Shown here: positions 1 through 8,208 of the stretch, piece by piece
Numbering within the stretch: position 1 is the stretch's first letter
Layout of the letters: each line of letters opens with the position of its first letter
NCBI RefSeq assembly: GCF_002205645.1
Contig: NZ_NIOF01000001.1
Span: 248,001 to 312,000 of the forward strand
DNA length: 64,000 nucleotides
Direction of reading: 5' to 3'
DNA from: Roseateles aquatilis
GTDB lineage: Bacteria > Pseudomonadota > Gammaproteobacteria > Burkholderiales > Burkholderiaceae_C
The notes under the pieces: model-generated
The model's input: only the letters and a program-made list of their open reading frames with translations
The model's database searches: none
What the model was told of the DNA's origin: nothing
Made by a program: the position numbers and the translations under genes

Positions 1-646
1 GGTTGTGGCCCAGGCCGACACGCTGCAGATGCCCGAGGGTGACGCCGATCGCCAGGCCGTTGTAGAGCAGCACGAAGGCGCTGCCCACGCCGGCCAGGAT
101 GCCGGCGCCGAAGCAGCGGAAGCCGATGCCGATGTTGTTGAAGATGTAGAAGCCGAACATCTGCCAGTCGTCGTCGGCCCCGCGCACCCGTCCCAGCGCG
201 TCCTTGCCGTCGGCGTACATGGCCTCGTAGTCACGCAGCTGGCTGGCGTCCAGCAGGCGCAGCGCGAAGTCCGGGCTGTGCAACGTCAACGCGTAGGCCA
301 GCGCCAGCGGCAGCGCGAAGAGCAGCAGCGCCAGCAGCACGAAACGCCCTTGCGCGCGCACCGCGCGGGGCAGGTCCACGCGCAGGAGCCGGGCCAGCGG
401 CCGCAGCCCGTAGTCCTGGCGGCGGTAGATGAGCTGGTGGGCCTCCTGCGTGAGCGCCTCCAGGCGCTCCACCAGATGGATGGGATATGCGCGCGACTGC
501 GCCAGCGCCAGGTGCTCGCACACACGCCGGTAATGCGCGGCCAGCAAGGCGCCGTCCGCCTTCTGGCCCAGCTTGGCCAGCGCCAGCTGCGCGGCGAAGG
601 CGTCCCACACCGGGGCGTACTTCTCCTCGAAGTGCGTCGGGGTCAT
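1..646 (-). CDS. SpoIIM-family (stage II sporulation protein M-like) membrane protein, 3' end cut by window
   Basis: The reading frame opens with ATG at 646 (MTPTHFEEKYAPVW...) and runs off the left edge after about 215 residues. It has a soluble, Arg/Leu-rich N-terminal part (about residues 1-100). A hydrophobic segment follows at the FVLLALLLFALPLALAYAL stretch, then a Gly/Phe-rich membrane region (FYIFNNIGIGFRCFGAGIL) typical of the SpoIIM/DUF95 family. In non-sporulating proteobacteria this family has no defined reaction; it is usually found beside RDD proteins and MoxR-type ATPase operons. The start overlaps the stop of the upstream RDD gene in an ATGA arrangement, so the two are translationally coupled. 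The C-terminus is not visible. Family assignment is from recalled sequence character, not a search. Confidence 0.7.
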   Translation of the reverse strand, partial: MTPTHFEEKYAPVWDAFAAQLALAKLGQKADGALLAAHYRRVCEHLALAQSRAYPIHLVERLEALTQEAHQLIYRRQDYGLRPLARLLRVDLPRAVRAQGRFVLLALLLFALPLALAYALTLHSPDFALRLLDASQLRDYEAMYADGKDALGRVRGADDDWQMFGFYIFNNIGIGFRCFGAGILAGVGSAFVLLYNGLAIGVTLGHLQRVGLGHN

Positions 647-1353
647 GGGCGCGTCCCCATCAGCCAATGCGCGACGCCGAGCAGGCGCTCGGACGTGCCG
701 CGCCTGGGTTCGCCGGGTTGCACCGGCGGCAGCACGGGCGCGGCGAGCGCGGCCAGTTCCTCGAAACGTTCCGGCGTCAGACGCCTGGCGCGGCCGGCCC
801 AGGCGCTGATGGCGGCGCGCTCGCGCTGGTTCAGGGGCCGGGCCGGCGCCAGGCTGGCGGCCGAGGGCGCCGGGTCGTGCAGGATCACCGGCTCGGTGTG
901 GACGACCAGCGTGCCGGCGGCCAAGTCGCCCAGGCGTTTGCAATCCCGGTTCAGCAGCATCGTGACGATGCCGAAGGCATAGGCCAGCGGCAGGAAATCC
1001 GCGACGCGCAGCAGGTTGCGGGTGATGGACGCGGCCGGCGTGACCGGCAGCCCGGTGTCCATCACGACGCGCAGGCCCTGCGCGCGCTTGCCCGGCGTGG
1101 CGCCGCCACGGCCCAGCTCGAACACGATCGGGTACAGCCACTCGACGCAGAAGACGCCGATCATGACCAGCCCGCCGCCGAAGTTGCCCCACGCGCCCAG
1201 GACCATGATCAGCACCAGGTCGATGGCCAGGCGGATCAGCAGGTCGATCAGGAACGCCATCGTCCGCGCGACCAGGCCGGCCGGGCGCAGGGACAGGACG
1301 ATGCCCTCGGGGGTTTCGGCCAGCGCCAGCGTGTCGATGCGCCGCGCCGCCAT
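643..1353 (-). CDS. RDD-family membrane protein
   Basis: A 236-residue protein. The N-terminal half is an RDD domain: a hydrophobic helix with charged residues (RPAGLVARTMAFLIDLLIR), a second helix (LVMIGVFCVEWLYPIVFEL), then the typical GATPGKRAQGLRVV turn and a helix ending in NRDCKRLGDLAAGTLVV. The C-terminal about 75 residues are soluble and Arg/Ala-rich. RDD proteins are small membrane proteins, sometimes implicated in transport; the substrate cannot be read here. The stop codon overlaps the ATG of the SpoIIM-like gene, so they form an operon. It follows an 11-nt gap after a 43-codon mini-gene. Confidence 0.85.
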   Translation of the reverse strand: MAARRIDTLALAETPEGIVLSLRPAGLVARTMAFLIDLLIRLAIDLVLIMVLGAWGNFGGGLVMIGVFCVEWLYPIVFELGRGGATPGKRAQGLRVVMDTGLPVTPAASITRNLLRVADFLPLAYAFGIVTMLLNRDCKRLGDLAAGTLVVHTEPVILHDPAPSAASLAPARPLNQRERAAISAWAGRARRLTPERFEELAALAAPVLPPVQPGEPRRGTSERLLGVAHWLMGTRP

Positions 1354-1364
1354 CCGCGGCGCGT

Positions 1365-1496
1365 TCAGAGCTGGATCACCCGGGTGTCCGCGGTCGCGTC
1401 ACGCAGACACTTGCGCGACCGGACGCGCCCGTCGAGGGCGGCGTCTTCCACAAGCGCCTGGGGCGGCGCGAAGCGTTCGTCCACGTTGACCGACAT
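1365..1496 (-). CDS. 43-residue mini-protein upstream of RDD gene (possible gene remnant)
   Basis: ATG at 1496 is preceded by a strong purine-rich ribosome site (GGAGAGGGAG, about 6 nt upstream), and the frame ends at TGA 1365-1367, 11 nt before the RDD start. The peptide begins MSVNVDERFAPPQALVEDA. A [N/R]-x-[Y/F]-APPQA-x-V-x-D opening is common at the cytoplasmic N-terminus of small multi-pass membrane proteins (RDD, DUF805-like). What follows here is hydrophilic (RVRSRKCLRDATADTRVIQL) with no membrane helix. It may therefore be the stump of a degraded paralogue or a true leader cistron. No function is known. Confidence 0.45.
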   Translation of the reverse strand: MSVNVDERFAPPQALVEDAALDGRVRSRKCLRDATADTRVIQL

Positions 1497-1714
1497 CCCG
1501 AAACTCCCTCTCCTTGTTTGGCGGCGATTGTGTCAGCGCTTCATGACGCGGTCGATCGGTGGCATTCCCGAATGGGCCCCTCCGAAGGGGGAGCCGCCGC
1601 GGCGATGACGCGACATTCGCACGGTCGGCCGCTTGTCCCGCGGGACACCGCCCCCTGCCGCGTCACATCGAACCGATAGCATCGCGGCCTCCTCACCGCT
1701 CGCCACCGCCATCG

Positions 1715-2812
1715 ATGATCCGCCGCCTTCCGCTCCTGCTCGCCGCCCTCCTCCTGGCGACCGGCCTGGTCTCTCCGGCCCGGGCCGACGACTTCCTGCA
1801 TCAGCCGACCAACGTGCGCATCCCCGACACCATCGCGGGCTTCGTGCGGAAGGACATCAAGGATCTGGAGGCGAGCACGCCGGGCCATGGCGTGCAGATC
1901 AACTTCGCCAAGGAAGGCGCCTACACCGCCACGCTCTTCATCTACACCGACGCGCGCATCCGCGCGGCCGCCTCGCTGTCGGACGAGTTCATCGTCCAGG
2001 CGCATCGCTTGAGCGCGGAACAGGTCCTGACCATCGCCAAGCTGCGCGAGCCGACGCAGCGGTCAGCCAATTCGCGTCGGCTGGGCCCCACGGCGATCAC
2101 CCAGGCACGCACCACGCCCGAGCCGACGCCGATGTATTCGGACTTCTACATCGTCTACCTCGGCGGCCGCGCCACGTTCGACAAGATGGACACCTGGCTC
2201 GCCCGCGGGCACCTCTGGAAGCTCCGCCTCACGCGCGTGCCGGGCAGCCTGGACAACGACACCGGCACGGACTTCGTCTTCGGACTCGCCCAGCTGTCCA
2301 TCGACGGCCAGTGCGCCCCCGATTGCGTCGCGAAGCTCAAGCCGAGGGAGGTGCCGGCGGCGTCGGGCCCCGCATCCGCTGCGGCATCCGCCCCTGGGCC
2401 CACGGCCACTTCCGCCCCCGTGTCCGTGCCGACAACGACCGCCGCCGTGCCGTCGACGATGGCGACGCGCGTCGCGGCGGCGGTGGAGCGAATCCTCAAA
2501 GTGCAGCTGGACAGCGGCGAGCCGGCCGCCATCGAGACGATCAAGGCCTGCTACGCCGCGTTGCCCACCGGAGGCATGGCCGAGGAGCTGGAAGGCTGCC
2601 TGGGCCAGGACATCGCCTTCGCGACCGTTTCGAACGGCATGTACCGTCAGGCCCTCAAGGGTCAGACCCAGCCGGAGTACCTCACCATGCCCGTGCTGCG
2701 GGCCCGCGTGATGACGCAGTCGCAGCGCGCCGGCTATTCCGCCGCGGACAGCGATCTCCTGGCCAGGACAGTGGCGAAGTACGCCTTCGAAGCGCTGCTG
2801 AAGCCGCGCTGA
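1715..2812 (+). CDS. Secreted protein of unknown function
   Basis: The chosen start (ATG 1715) opens directly into a signal peptide (MIRRLPLLLAALLLATG...ARA) with likely cleavage before DD, giving a 365-residue precursor. Upstream codons in frame are Arg/Pro-rich and unlike the mature protein. The mature part has a globular N-terminal domain of about 190 residues, an Ala/Pro/Ser/Thr linker (the PAASGPASAAASAPGPTATS region), and a C-terminal helical domain with two Cys (KACYAALP, LEGCLG). No family was recognised. Export to the periplasm or beyond is likely. It stands alone, with no clear operon partner. Confidence 0.7.
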   Translation: MIRRLPLLLAALLLATGLVSPARADDFLHQPTNVRIPDTIAGFVRKDIKDLEASTPGHGVQINFAKEGAYTATLFIYTDARIRAAASLSDEFIVQAHRLSAEQVLTIAKLREPTQRSANSRRLGPTAITQARTTPEPTPMYSDFYIVYLGGRATFDKMDTWLARGHLWKLRLTRVPGSLDNDTGTDFVFGLAQLSIDGQCAPDCVAKLKPREVPAASGPASAAASAPGPTATSAPVSVPTTTAAVPSTMATRVAAAVERILKVQLDSGEPAAIETIKACYAALPTGGMAEELEGCLGQDIAFATVSNGMYRQALKGQTQPEYLTMPVLRARVMTQSQRAGYSAADSDLLARTVAKYAFEALLKPR

Positions 2813-2851
2813 GGGGACGACGGGCGACGGCCTCGGCGCGAGCCGCGGGCG

Positions 2852-3178
2852 TCAGTTCCTGTCCGCGCGGATGGCGGGACCGGCCGACGGCTCGCCCGCC
2901 GGCGTGACGCGCCCGCTGGCCTTCCTGGTGTAGGCCCTGGGCCGCGAGGCCCCGTCGGCATCGGCATCGTCGCCCGACGCCTGGACGGCCGGTGGCGTCG
3001 CGGACGCGGCGTTTGTGTCGCCGGCCTGAGCGGAGGCCGCGTCGATGGGCGGTCCCACGGTGCCGGACTGCTTCCTGCTGGCGCTGGACGTCGGCGGCGG
3101 ATCCTGCGGTTGAGCGACCACCGCGACACCGGCGACCGTCACGGAAAACGCGAGCAACGTGGTACCGAGCTGATTCAT
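2852..3178 (-). CDS. Small secreted low-complexity protein
   Basis: A 108-residue protein starting MNQLGTTLLAFSVTVAGVAVVAQ, a plausible signal peptide, followed by a Pro/Ala/Ser/Asp-rich disordered tail without cysteines or recognisable domains. It is encoded on the minus strand between the secreted unknown (convergent) and the serine hydrolase. Function is unknown. The low complexity means the coding call rests on the signal peptide and the lack of a better frame, so it is moderately uncertain. Confidence 0.5.
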   Translation of the reverse strand: MNQLGTTLLAFSVTVAGVAVVAQPQDPPPTSSASRKQSGTVGPPIDAASAQAGDTNAASATPPAVQASGDDADADGASRPRAYTRKASGRVTPAGEPSAGPAIRADRN

Positions 3179-3247
3179 GGCCTGTCCCCTGCGAATCCCT
3201 CCTGCCGCCCCGTCGGACGGCGCGGATCGGATGGAGACCGGGGCAAT

Positions 3248-3269
3248 CGGCGATCCCGAAGGATCGCCG
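3248..3269 (-). terminator. Stem-loop after the serine hydrolase gene
   Basis: A perfect 9-bp stem (CGGCGATCC / GGATCGCCG) closed by a 4-nt loop that reads TTCG on the minus strand, the stable UUCG tetraloop. It lies about 33 nt beyond the stop of the serine hydrolase gene, so it probably ends that transcript. No U-run follows, which is common in very GC-rich genomes. Confidence 0.55.
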
Positions 3270-3301
3270 CCGGGCCTTCGGCCGGGCTCTCGGTCAGGCC
3301 G

Positions 3302-4501
3302 TCAGTCGCGCATCCACAACGGCGGCCAGCCGTAGGCGCGGGAGACGGCGCGGGAGACCTCGGCCATCATCGGATACCCCGCGTCGGCGTTGGTCATGAT
3401 CACCACCCCGCGACCGCTGCCGGCGAAAGCCACCGCGTAGCACCTGAAGCCGGCGTTGCCGCCGGTGTGGCTGTAGCGGAAGGCCTCGCCCGCGCCGGCC
3501 AGGCCGAACCCCTGCCCGTCGCCGCCGGGCACCGCGGTGAGCATCGTGCGGGCGCTGGCCGGGCTGAGGACGCCGTCGGGCTCGCCCCGATACGAGCGGC
3601 CAACGGACAGCATGAATCGGGCGAGGTCCGACGGCGTGGTCCAGAGCCCGGCCGCGGCCTGCTCCGGATAAACGCGGTGGCGGCCCTTCAACGGCGCGTC
3701 GCCGCGCTCGTGGCCGGACGCGGCCCGGTCGGCCAGCCCGGCCGGCAACGGCTGCGCGAAGGTGCTGTCCGCCATGCCGGCGGGCTTCAGCACCGTGTCC
3801 CGCAGCAGGTCGGCGAAGGGACGTCCCGAGGCCTCCTCCATCAGCATCTGCATCACCACGAAACCGCCACCGGAGTAACGCTCGACCGTGCCGGGGATGG
3901 CGTCCACGCGCACGGGCGGCGTGTTGGCCGGGGGCGCGCCGTCGAGGATCTGCTGGAGCGTCGGCAGGGGCTGGCCCGGCTCGTAGCCACCGAAGCCGTG
4001 GCCGGTGAGGCCGGCCATGTGCGTGATGATGCGGCGCGGGGTGACCTTCTCGACGCGGGTGAAGGCGTTCTCGGGCACCTTCCAGCCGCGGAGCCGGGTG
4101 TTGACGTCCTCGTCGAGCTTCAGCTCGCCGCGCTCCACAAGTCGGAACAGGCCGGCCGAGCTGACGGGTTTGGCGATCGACGCGGCCTGGAACAAGGTCT
4201 CCACGTCGACCGGCACCTTCGTCGTCGCGTCACGGACGCCGTACCCACGCGCCCACAGCAGGCGCCCCTGATCGAAGACGGCGATGCTCAAGCCGGGCAC
4301 GCCCAGTTGCACCATGCGCGCCGACAGCGACCGCGGCGCGCCGCTGTCCTTGCCGGAGGCATCGATGGGCACGATGTTCTGCTCGACCCGCTGGATGCGC
4401 GCGTCCAGGTCGGCCGGTGGCGCGTCCGAGGCGGCATGGCCGGTGGTGAGCAGCAACAGCCCGGCCAGTGGCAGCAGCAGGCCCTTGATCGATTGGTACA
4501 C
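3302..4501 (-). CDS. Serine hydrolase, class C beta-lactamase / penicillin-binding-protein-like family
   Basis: A 399-residue exported enzyme if started at GTG 4501, which gives a clean signal peptide (YQSIKGLLLPLAGLLLLTTGHA). Longer in-frame starts lack signal character. The family triad is present: SxxK as S108-I-A-K111, the YxN-equivalent as Y209-S-G, and the KTG-equivalent as H345-T-G-G. HTGG is typical of beta-lactamase-family esterases and peptidases rather than true AmpC. It is expected to act in the periplasm as an esterase, D-aminopeptidase or transpeptidase-like hydrolase; the substrate cannot be inferred. It is monocistronic, with a UUCG stem-loop just after the stop. Confidence 0.85.
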   Translation of the reverse strand: MYQSIKGLLLPLAGLLLLTTGHAASDAPPADLDARIQRVEQNIVPIDASGKDSGAPRSLSARMVQLGVPGLSIAVFDQGRLLWARGYGVRDATTKVPVDVETLFQAASIAKPVSSAGLFRLVERGELKLDEDVNTRLRGWKVPENAFTRVEKVTPRRIITHMAGLTGHGFGGYEPGQPLPTLQQILDGAPPANTPPVRVDAIPGTVERYSGGGFVVMQMLMEEASGRPFADLLRDTVLKPAGMADSTFAQPLPAGLADRAASGHERGDAPLKGRHRVYPEQAAAGLWTTPSDLARFMLSVGRSYRGEPDGVLSPASARTMLTAVPGGDGQGFGLAGAGEAFRYSHTGGNAGFRCYAVAFAGSGRGVVIMTNADAGYPMMAEVSRAVSRAYGWPPLWMRD

Positions 4502-4798
4502 CTGTTTGAACCTTGTCGTGAGGCCGGGCGGCAGGGCCCGGCATTGAATGGAAGTCGCTCGATGGAACGGTCGGCATCCCGGCGTCGGGGGCGATTCTGT
4601 CCGACGCGCGGGGCTGTCCGGGCGCTCGCCAACCCGGTGTGACTTCCAGCCTCGCGCGCTGCGCGCCTCGCCCCTCGGGTCAACCTCGATTTCGGACCGC
4701 CGCCAATCGCTGAGAATGCCGCCCGAGGTCCGCCAGGCTGGCCGAAGAGCATGGCAGGCGGACGCTCGAACGAGCAACAACGATCCGGGGGAATCACC

Positions 4799-5473
4799 AT
4801 GTCCGATGAAGGCGACTTCGTCATCGTCGCCACGTGCGGCACGCCCACCGAGGCTCACCTGATGGGCGGTGTGCTGGAGGCCGCGGGCCTGTCGCCGCAG
4901 GTCGCCGACGCCAACACCGTTCAGGCCAACATGTTCTGGGGCCAGGCGGTGGGGGTACGTGTCCGGGTGCCGGCGTCCCAGGAGGCGGCGGCCAGGGAGG
5001 CGCTGGCGGCGTACGAGGCCGGCGCCTATCAGCTGCCGTCCGACGGCCCCGCGCCGGCCGCCTTCGCGGAGCTCCCCGCCCCGGTCTTCAGTCCGGATCG
5101 CGCGGTGCTGCTAAGTTTCTTGTTGACGCCGGTCTTCGGCGCCGCGATCCAGATCGCCAACTCGCGCGCGATGGGCACGCGCGATCGGCTGCCGGGTCAA
5201 TGGATCTCGCTCGCGCTGCTGACCGCCGCGAGCGTCTTCGGCATCGTCCTCGTGCACGCGCTCAACCCCGGTCCGTTCATCGTCTTCCGGGCGGCATTGG
5301 GGCTCTCGTTCATCACCGCGCTTTGGTATGTCATCTCCGGCGGGCAGCAAAGCAAGGCGCTGCTGGCGACCTATGGGTCCCGGTACCGCAGGAAGAGCCT
5401 CAAGGTGCCGGCGATCGCGACGGCGGTGATCGCGTTGGCGGCGGGGTGGGGGTTGACGGTGGTGGGCGCATGA
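4799..5473 (+). CDS. DUF2007-domain membrane protein
   Basis: A 224-residue protein; ATG 4799 is preceded by GGGGGAATCACC. The N-terminal 70 residues (VIVATCGTPTEAHLMGGVLEAAG...VRVRVPASQEAAAREAL) resemble the DUF2007 putative signal-transducing domain, an ACT-like small fold. About four hydrophobic helices follow (LLSFLLTPVFGAAIQIA; ISLALLTAASVFGIVLV; FRAALGLSFITALWYVI; and the C-terminal IATAVIALAAGWGLTVV). The likely topology is a cytosolic N-domain anchored to the inner membrane. It has no operon partners; the next gene is convergent. The role is unknown. Confidence 0.75.
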   Translation: MSDEGDFVIVATCGTPTEAHLMGGVLEAAGLSPQVADANTVQANMFWGQAVGVRVRVPASQEAAAREALAAYEAGAYQLPSDGPAPAAFAELPAPVFSPDRAVLLSFLLTPVFGAAIQIANSRAMGTRDRLPGQWISLALLTAASVFGIVLVHALNPGPFIVFRAALGLSFITALWYVISGGQQSKALLATYGSRYRRKSLKVPAIATAVIALAAGWGLTVVGA

Positions 5474-5491
5474 AGGGGACCGCGAGTCGCC

Positions 5492-6685
5492 CTAGGTCGC
5501 GGAAGCCACGACTGGCCGCTCGAACCGCAACCCCATCACCAGCGGCACCGTCACCGCGTAGACGACCACGGGCAACAGCCAGATCGCGCCGGTCCATTGC
5601 TCCCTGACGACGAAGTAGAAGCTGGAGAACGCCAGCGGGCAGACGATCGAGGCCAGGCTCACCGCCGATGTCAGCACGCCCTGGAACTGGCCTTGTTCGT
5701 GCGCATCGACCTGCCGCGTCGCGAGGGCCTGCAGCGTCGGCGCGCCGATACCGCCCAGCGCGATGAGCGGCATGATCGCGAAGATCATCCAGCTCTGCGT
5801 GGCGAAGGCCATCAGCAGCAGCGCCACGCTCGCGCTGGCGATGCCCGTCAGCACGGTCGTGCGCTCGCCCAGCAGCTTCACCGCGGGGCCCGGCAGAAAC
5901 GCCTGGGCCAGCGTCTGGCAAATCCCGAACGCGCCGAGCGACAGGCCGATCCACAGGCCGTTCCATTGGAAGGTGTCGTTGCCCCACAGCGCCCAGCAGG
6001 TGCCGTAGACCTCGCCCGCGGCGCTGAAGGCGAAGAAGATCAGCGTGATGGGCAGCAGGCCCTTCGCCGAAAACACCCAGCGCAGCGGCCGCAACGGATT
6101 CAGCGCCGCCCGATCGATCGGCGCCCGCGTCGGCGTGCGCGACTCCGGCAGCAACACAAACGCCAGCAGCAGATTGCAGGCGTTCAGCACCGCCGCCGCG
6201 ATGAAGGGCAGCCGCAGCCCATGGTCGCCGAGCGCGCCGCCAAGCACCGGGCCGACGATGAAGCCGATGCCGAACATGGCGTTCAAGAGGCCGAAGCGGC
6301 GCGCGCGTTTGTCCTCGGGCGAGATGTCGGTGATGTAGGCCGCCGCCACCGAGGTGTTGGCGCTCGTCAGGCCCGCGATGGCGCGCCCCAGCAGCAACAT
6401 CCAGAGGTTGGACGCGAAGGCCAGGAACAGGTAGTTCACGGCCGCGCCGGCGAGCGAGATCAGCAGCACCGGACGCCGCCCCAGCCGGTCGCTCAGCGCG
6501 CCCAGCACCGGCGCGAAGAGGAACTGCATCGCGGCGTAGAGGGCGATGGTGAGCCCGATGTAGGGCGCCACGTCGTCCACGTGGGTGACGCTGCGCAGCA
6601 GCGACGGCAGGATCGGAAAGATCAGGCCGATGCCGACGGCATCGAGAACGATGGCGGCGAAGATGACGACGAGCGGTCGGTTCAT
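5492..6685 (-). CDS. MFS drug exporter, TetA/TCR-type
   Basis: A 397-residue major facilitator protein. It begins MNRPLVVIFAAIVLDAVGIGLIFPILPSLLR, the opening characteristic of the Tet(A)-type DHA1 antiporters (D15 and G18 in helix 1). MFS motif A is present between helices 2 and 3 (GALSDRLGRRPVLL). The 12-helix length is normal. It is divergently transcribed from a TetR-family gene with two operator palindromes between them, the classic repressor/exporter arrangement. Tetracycline is a possible substrate but is not established: many TetA-like proteins export other compounds. Confidence 0.9.
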   Translation of the reverse strand: MNRPLVVIFAAIVLDAVGIGLIFPILPSLLRSVTHVDDVAPYIGLTIALYAAMQFLFAPVLGALSDRLGRRPVLLISLAGAAVNYLFLAFASNLWMLLLGRAIAGLTSANTSVAAAYITDISPEDKRARRFGLLNAMFGIGFIVGPVLGGALGDHGLRLPFIAAAVLNACNLLLAFVLLPESRTPTRAPIDRAALNPLRPLRWVFSAKGLLPITLIFFAFSAAGEVYGTCWALWGNDTFQWNGLWIGLSLGAFGICQTLAQAFLPGPAVKLLGERTTVLTGIASASVALLLMAFATQSWMIFAIMPLIALGGIGAPTLQALATRQVDAHEQGQFQGVLTSAVSLASIVCPLAFSSFYFVVREQWTGAIWLLPVVVYAVTVPLVMGLRFERPVVASAT

Positions 6686-6748
6686 GGCAGGTCGGCCTGA
6701 ATGCCGTCGGCCTCATCGTCGGACGCGGACACGGCTCAAGCGCAAATA

Positions 6749-6779
6749 TGTACTCAGTACACAAAATGTACTCGGTACA
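6749..6779. promoter_or_regulatory. Tandem TetR operators between exporter and repressor
   Basis: Two 13-bp palindromes, TGTACTCAGTACA (6749-6761) and TGTACTCGGTACA (6767-6779), differ at one central base and start 18 bp apart, i.e. on nearly the same DNA face. Each has perfect TGTAC/GTACA arms. They lie between the divergent exporter start (6685) and the repressor start (6794), so a TetR dimer bound to each could silence both genes. The second site ends 14 bp before the repressor ATG and would also block its own expression. Confidence 0.85.
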
Positions 6780-6793
6780 ATGAAAGGATGTCA

Positions 6794-7429
6794 ATGACCC
6801 CGCCCGATCGCCGCTCCCGCAAGCGCCTGGCCACGCGCCAAGGCATCTCGGATGTCGCCACGCGCCTGTTCTGGGAGCGCGGCTTCGACAAGGTGACCAT
6901 CGACGAGATCGCGGCCGCGGCGGACGTCGGCCGCATGACGGTCTTCAACCACTTCCCGCGCAAGGAGGACCTGTTCTTCGACCGCGAGGACGAAGGCCGC
7001 GAGACCCTGCGCGAAGCGCTGCGGCAGCGCGACCCGGCCATCTCCCCCGTCGAGACGCTGCGGCTGCTCGCGCACCAGTTGGTGGCGCAGCAAAGCCCCT
7101 ATCTCAGCTTCTCGCCGGCGGGCCAGAGCTTCATCGACACCATCATGGGCAGCGAGGCGCTGAAGGCGCGGGCCCGCGCCATCCGCGACGAGCTGGCGCA
7201 GGTGGTCGCCGTGGGGCTGTCCGAATGCGTGGGCCGGGACGCCGGCGACGCCGATGCCCACCTGGCCGCCGACCTGCTGCTGGCGACGTGGACGGTGGCC
7301 TTCATCCAGGCGCACCGCGCCTTCCGGCTGCGCCAGGACGCCAGGAAGGCCAAGGCGACCTTCCTCGCCATCGTGGATCAGGGCCACGTCGGCCTGGAAG
7401 CCGCGATGGCGGGCACGCCCTACGTCTGA
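6794..7429 (+). CDS. TetR-family transcriptional repressor
   Basis: A 211-residue repressor. ATG 6794 is preferred because GAAAGG lies 6 nt upstream; an ATG 6 nt earlier sits directly on that ribosome site. The N-terminal helix-turn-helix is typical (RQGISDVATRLFWERGFDKVTIDEIA...VGRMTVFNHFPRKEDLFF). The C-terminal about 140 residues are an all-helical ligand-binding and dimerisation domain without recognisable signature. It probably binds the two 13-bp palindromes just upstream, controlling itself and the divergent MFS exporter. Confidence 0.93.
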   Translation: MTPPDRRSRKRLATRQGISDVATRLFWERGFDKVTIDEIAAAADVGRMTVFNHFPRKEDLFFDREDEGRETLREALRQRDPAISPVETLRLLAHQLVAQQSPYLSFSPAGQSFIDTIMGSEALKARARAIRDELAQVVAVGLSECVGRDAGDADAHLAADLLLATWTVAFIQAHRAFRLRQDARKAKATFLAIVDQGHVGLEAAMAGTPYV

Positions 7430-7509
7430 GCGACGCGCCGCGTCCGTCGCATGCCGCGGGCGCCGCGCCGCATCACCGGCGTCCGGCCACGACCACCGCC
7501 GCGCCGGCC

Positions 7510-8208
7510 TCAGTCGTCCACCAGCAACCGATACCCGACCCCCGTCTCGGTCAACAGATAACGCGGGCTGGCCGCGTTGACCTCCAGCCGGCGGCGCAAC
7601 TGGTGGACATAGACGCGCAGGTAGTTGGCGTGCTCGTCCTGATGCGGTCCCCACACCTCGCGCAGCAGGTGCCGGGCCGACACCACCCGGTTGGCGTTCT
7701 TCGCCAGGATGGACAACACGCGCCATTGCGTCGCGGTGAGCGGGATGGACTCCGCCCCGCGAAGCACCGTCTGCCGCTCCATGTCGATGGACACGTCGCC
7801 CAGGCGCAGCAGGGTGCGGCCGTCCTGGAAGCTCTGCGCCGCGCGGCGCAGCGCCACCCGCAGCCGCGCGCGCAGCTCGGCCACGCCGAACGGCTTGGTC
7901 AGGTAGTCGTCGGCGCCGCAATCCAGCGCCTCGACCTTGTCCTCCTCCTGGCTGCGCGCCGACAGCACGATGATGGGCCGCTGGGTCCACTGGCGCAGTT
8001 GCCTGATGAAGACAAGGCCGTCGCGATCGGGCAGGCCCAGGTCGACGAGGAACAGGTCGATGCGCCGATTGCCGGCCAGGGTCTCGGCCCGCGCCACCGA
8101 TTCCGCCTCGTGGACCTGATGGCCGTCGGCCTGCAGCGCGGTGACGAGCATCTGCCGGATCGCAGGATCGTCCTCCACCACCAGCGTGTGCACCTGCCTG
8201 GCGCTCAT
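7510..8208 (-). CDS. OmpR/PhoB-type response regulator, KdpE-like
   Basis: A 232-residue regulator. The receiver domain holds the acidic pair (VVEDD), phospho-acceptor D56 (FLVDLGLPD), the conserved Ser/Thr position (VLSARS) and Lys (YLTKPFG). The C-terminal winged helix is complete (LTATQWRVLSILAKNANRVV...HANYLRVYVHQLRRRLE...GVGYRLL). The sequence is closest in feel to KdpE. Its ATG overlaps the kinase stop (ATGA), so the pair is one operon with the kinase first. No kdpFABC genes are in the window, so the target is not known. Confidence 0.88.
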   Translation of the reverse strand: MSARQVHTLVVEDDPAIRQMLVTALQADGHQVHEAESVARAETLAGNRRIDLFLVDLGLPDRDGLVFIRQLRQWTQRPIIVLSARSQEEDKVEALDCGADDYLTKPFGVAELRARLRVALRRAAQSFQDGRTLLRLGDVSIDMERQTVLRGAESIPLTATQWRVLSILAKNANRVVSARHLLREVWGPHQDEHANYLRVYVHQLRRRLEVNAASPRYLLTETGVGYRLLVDD

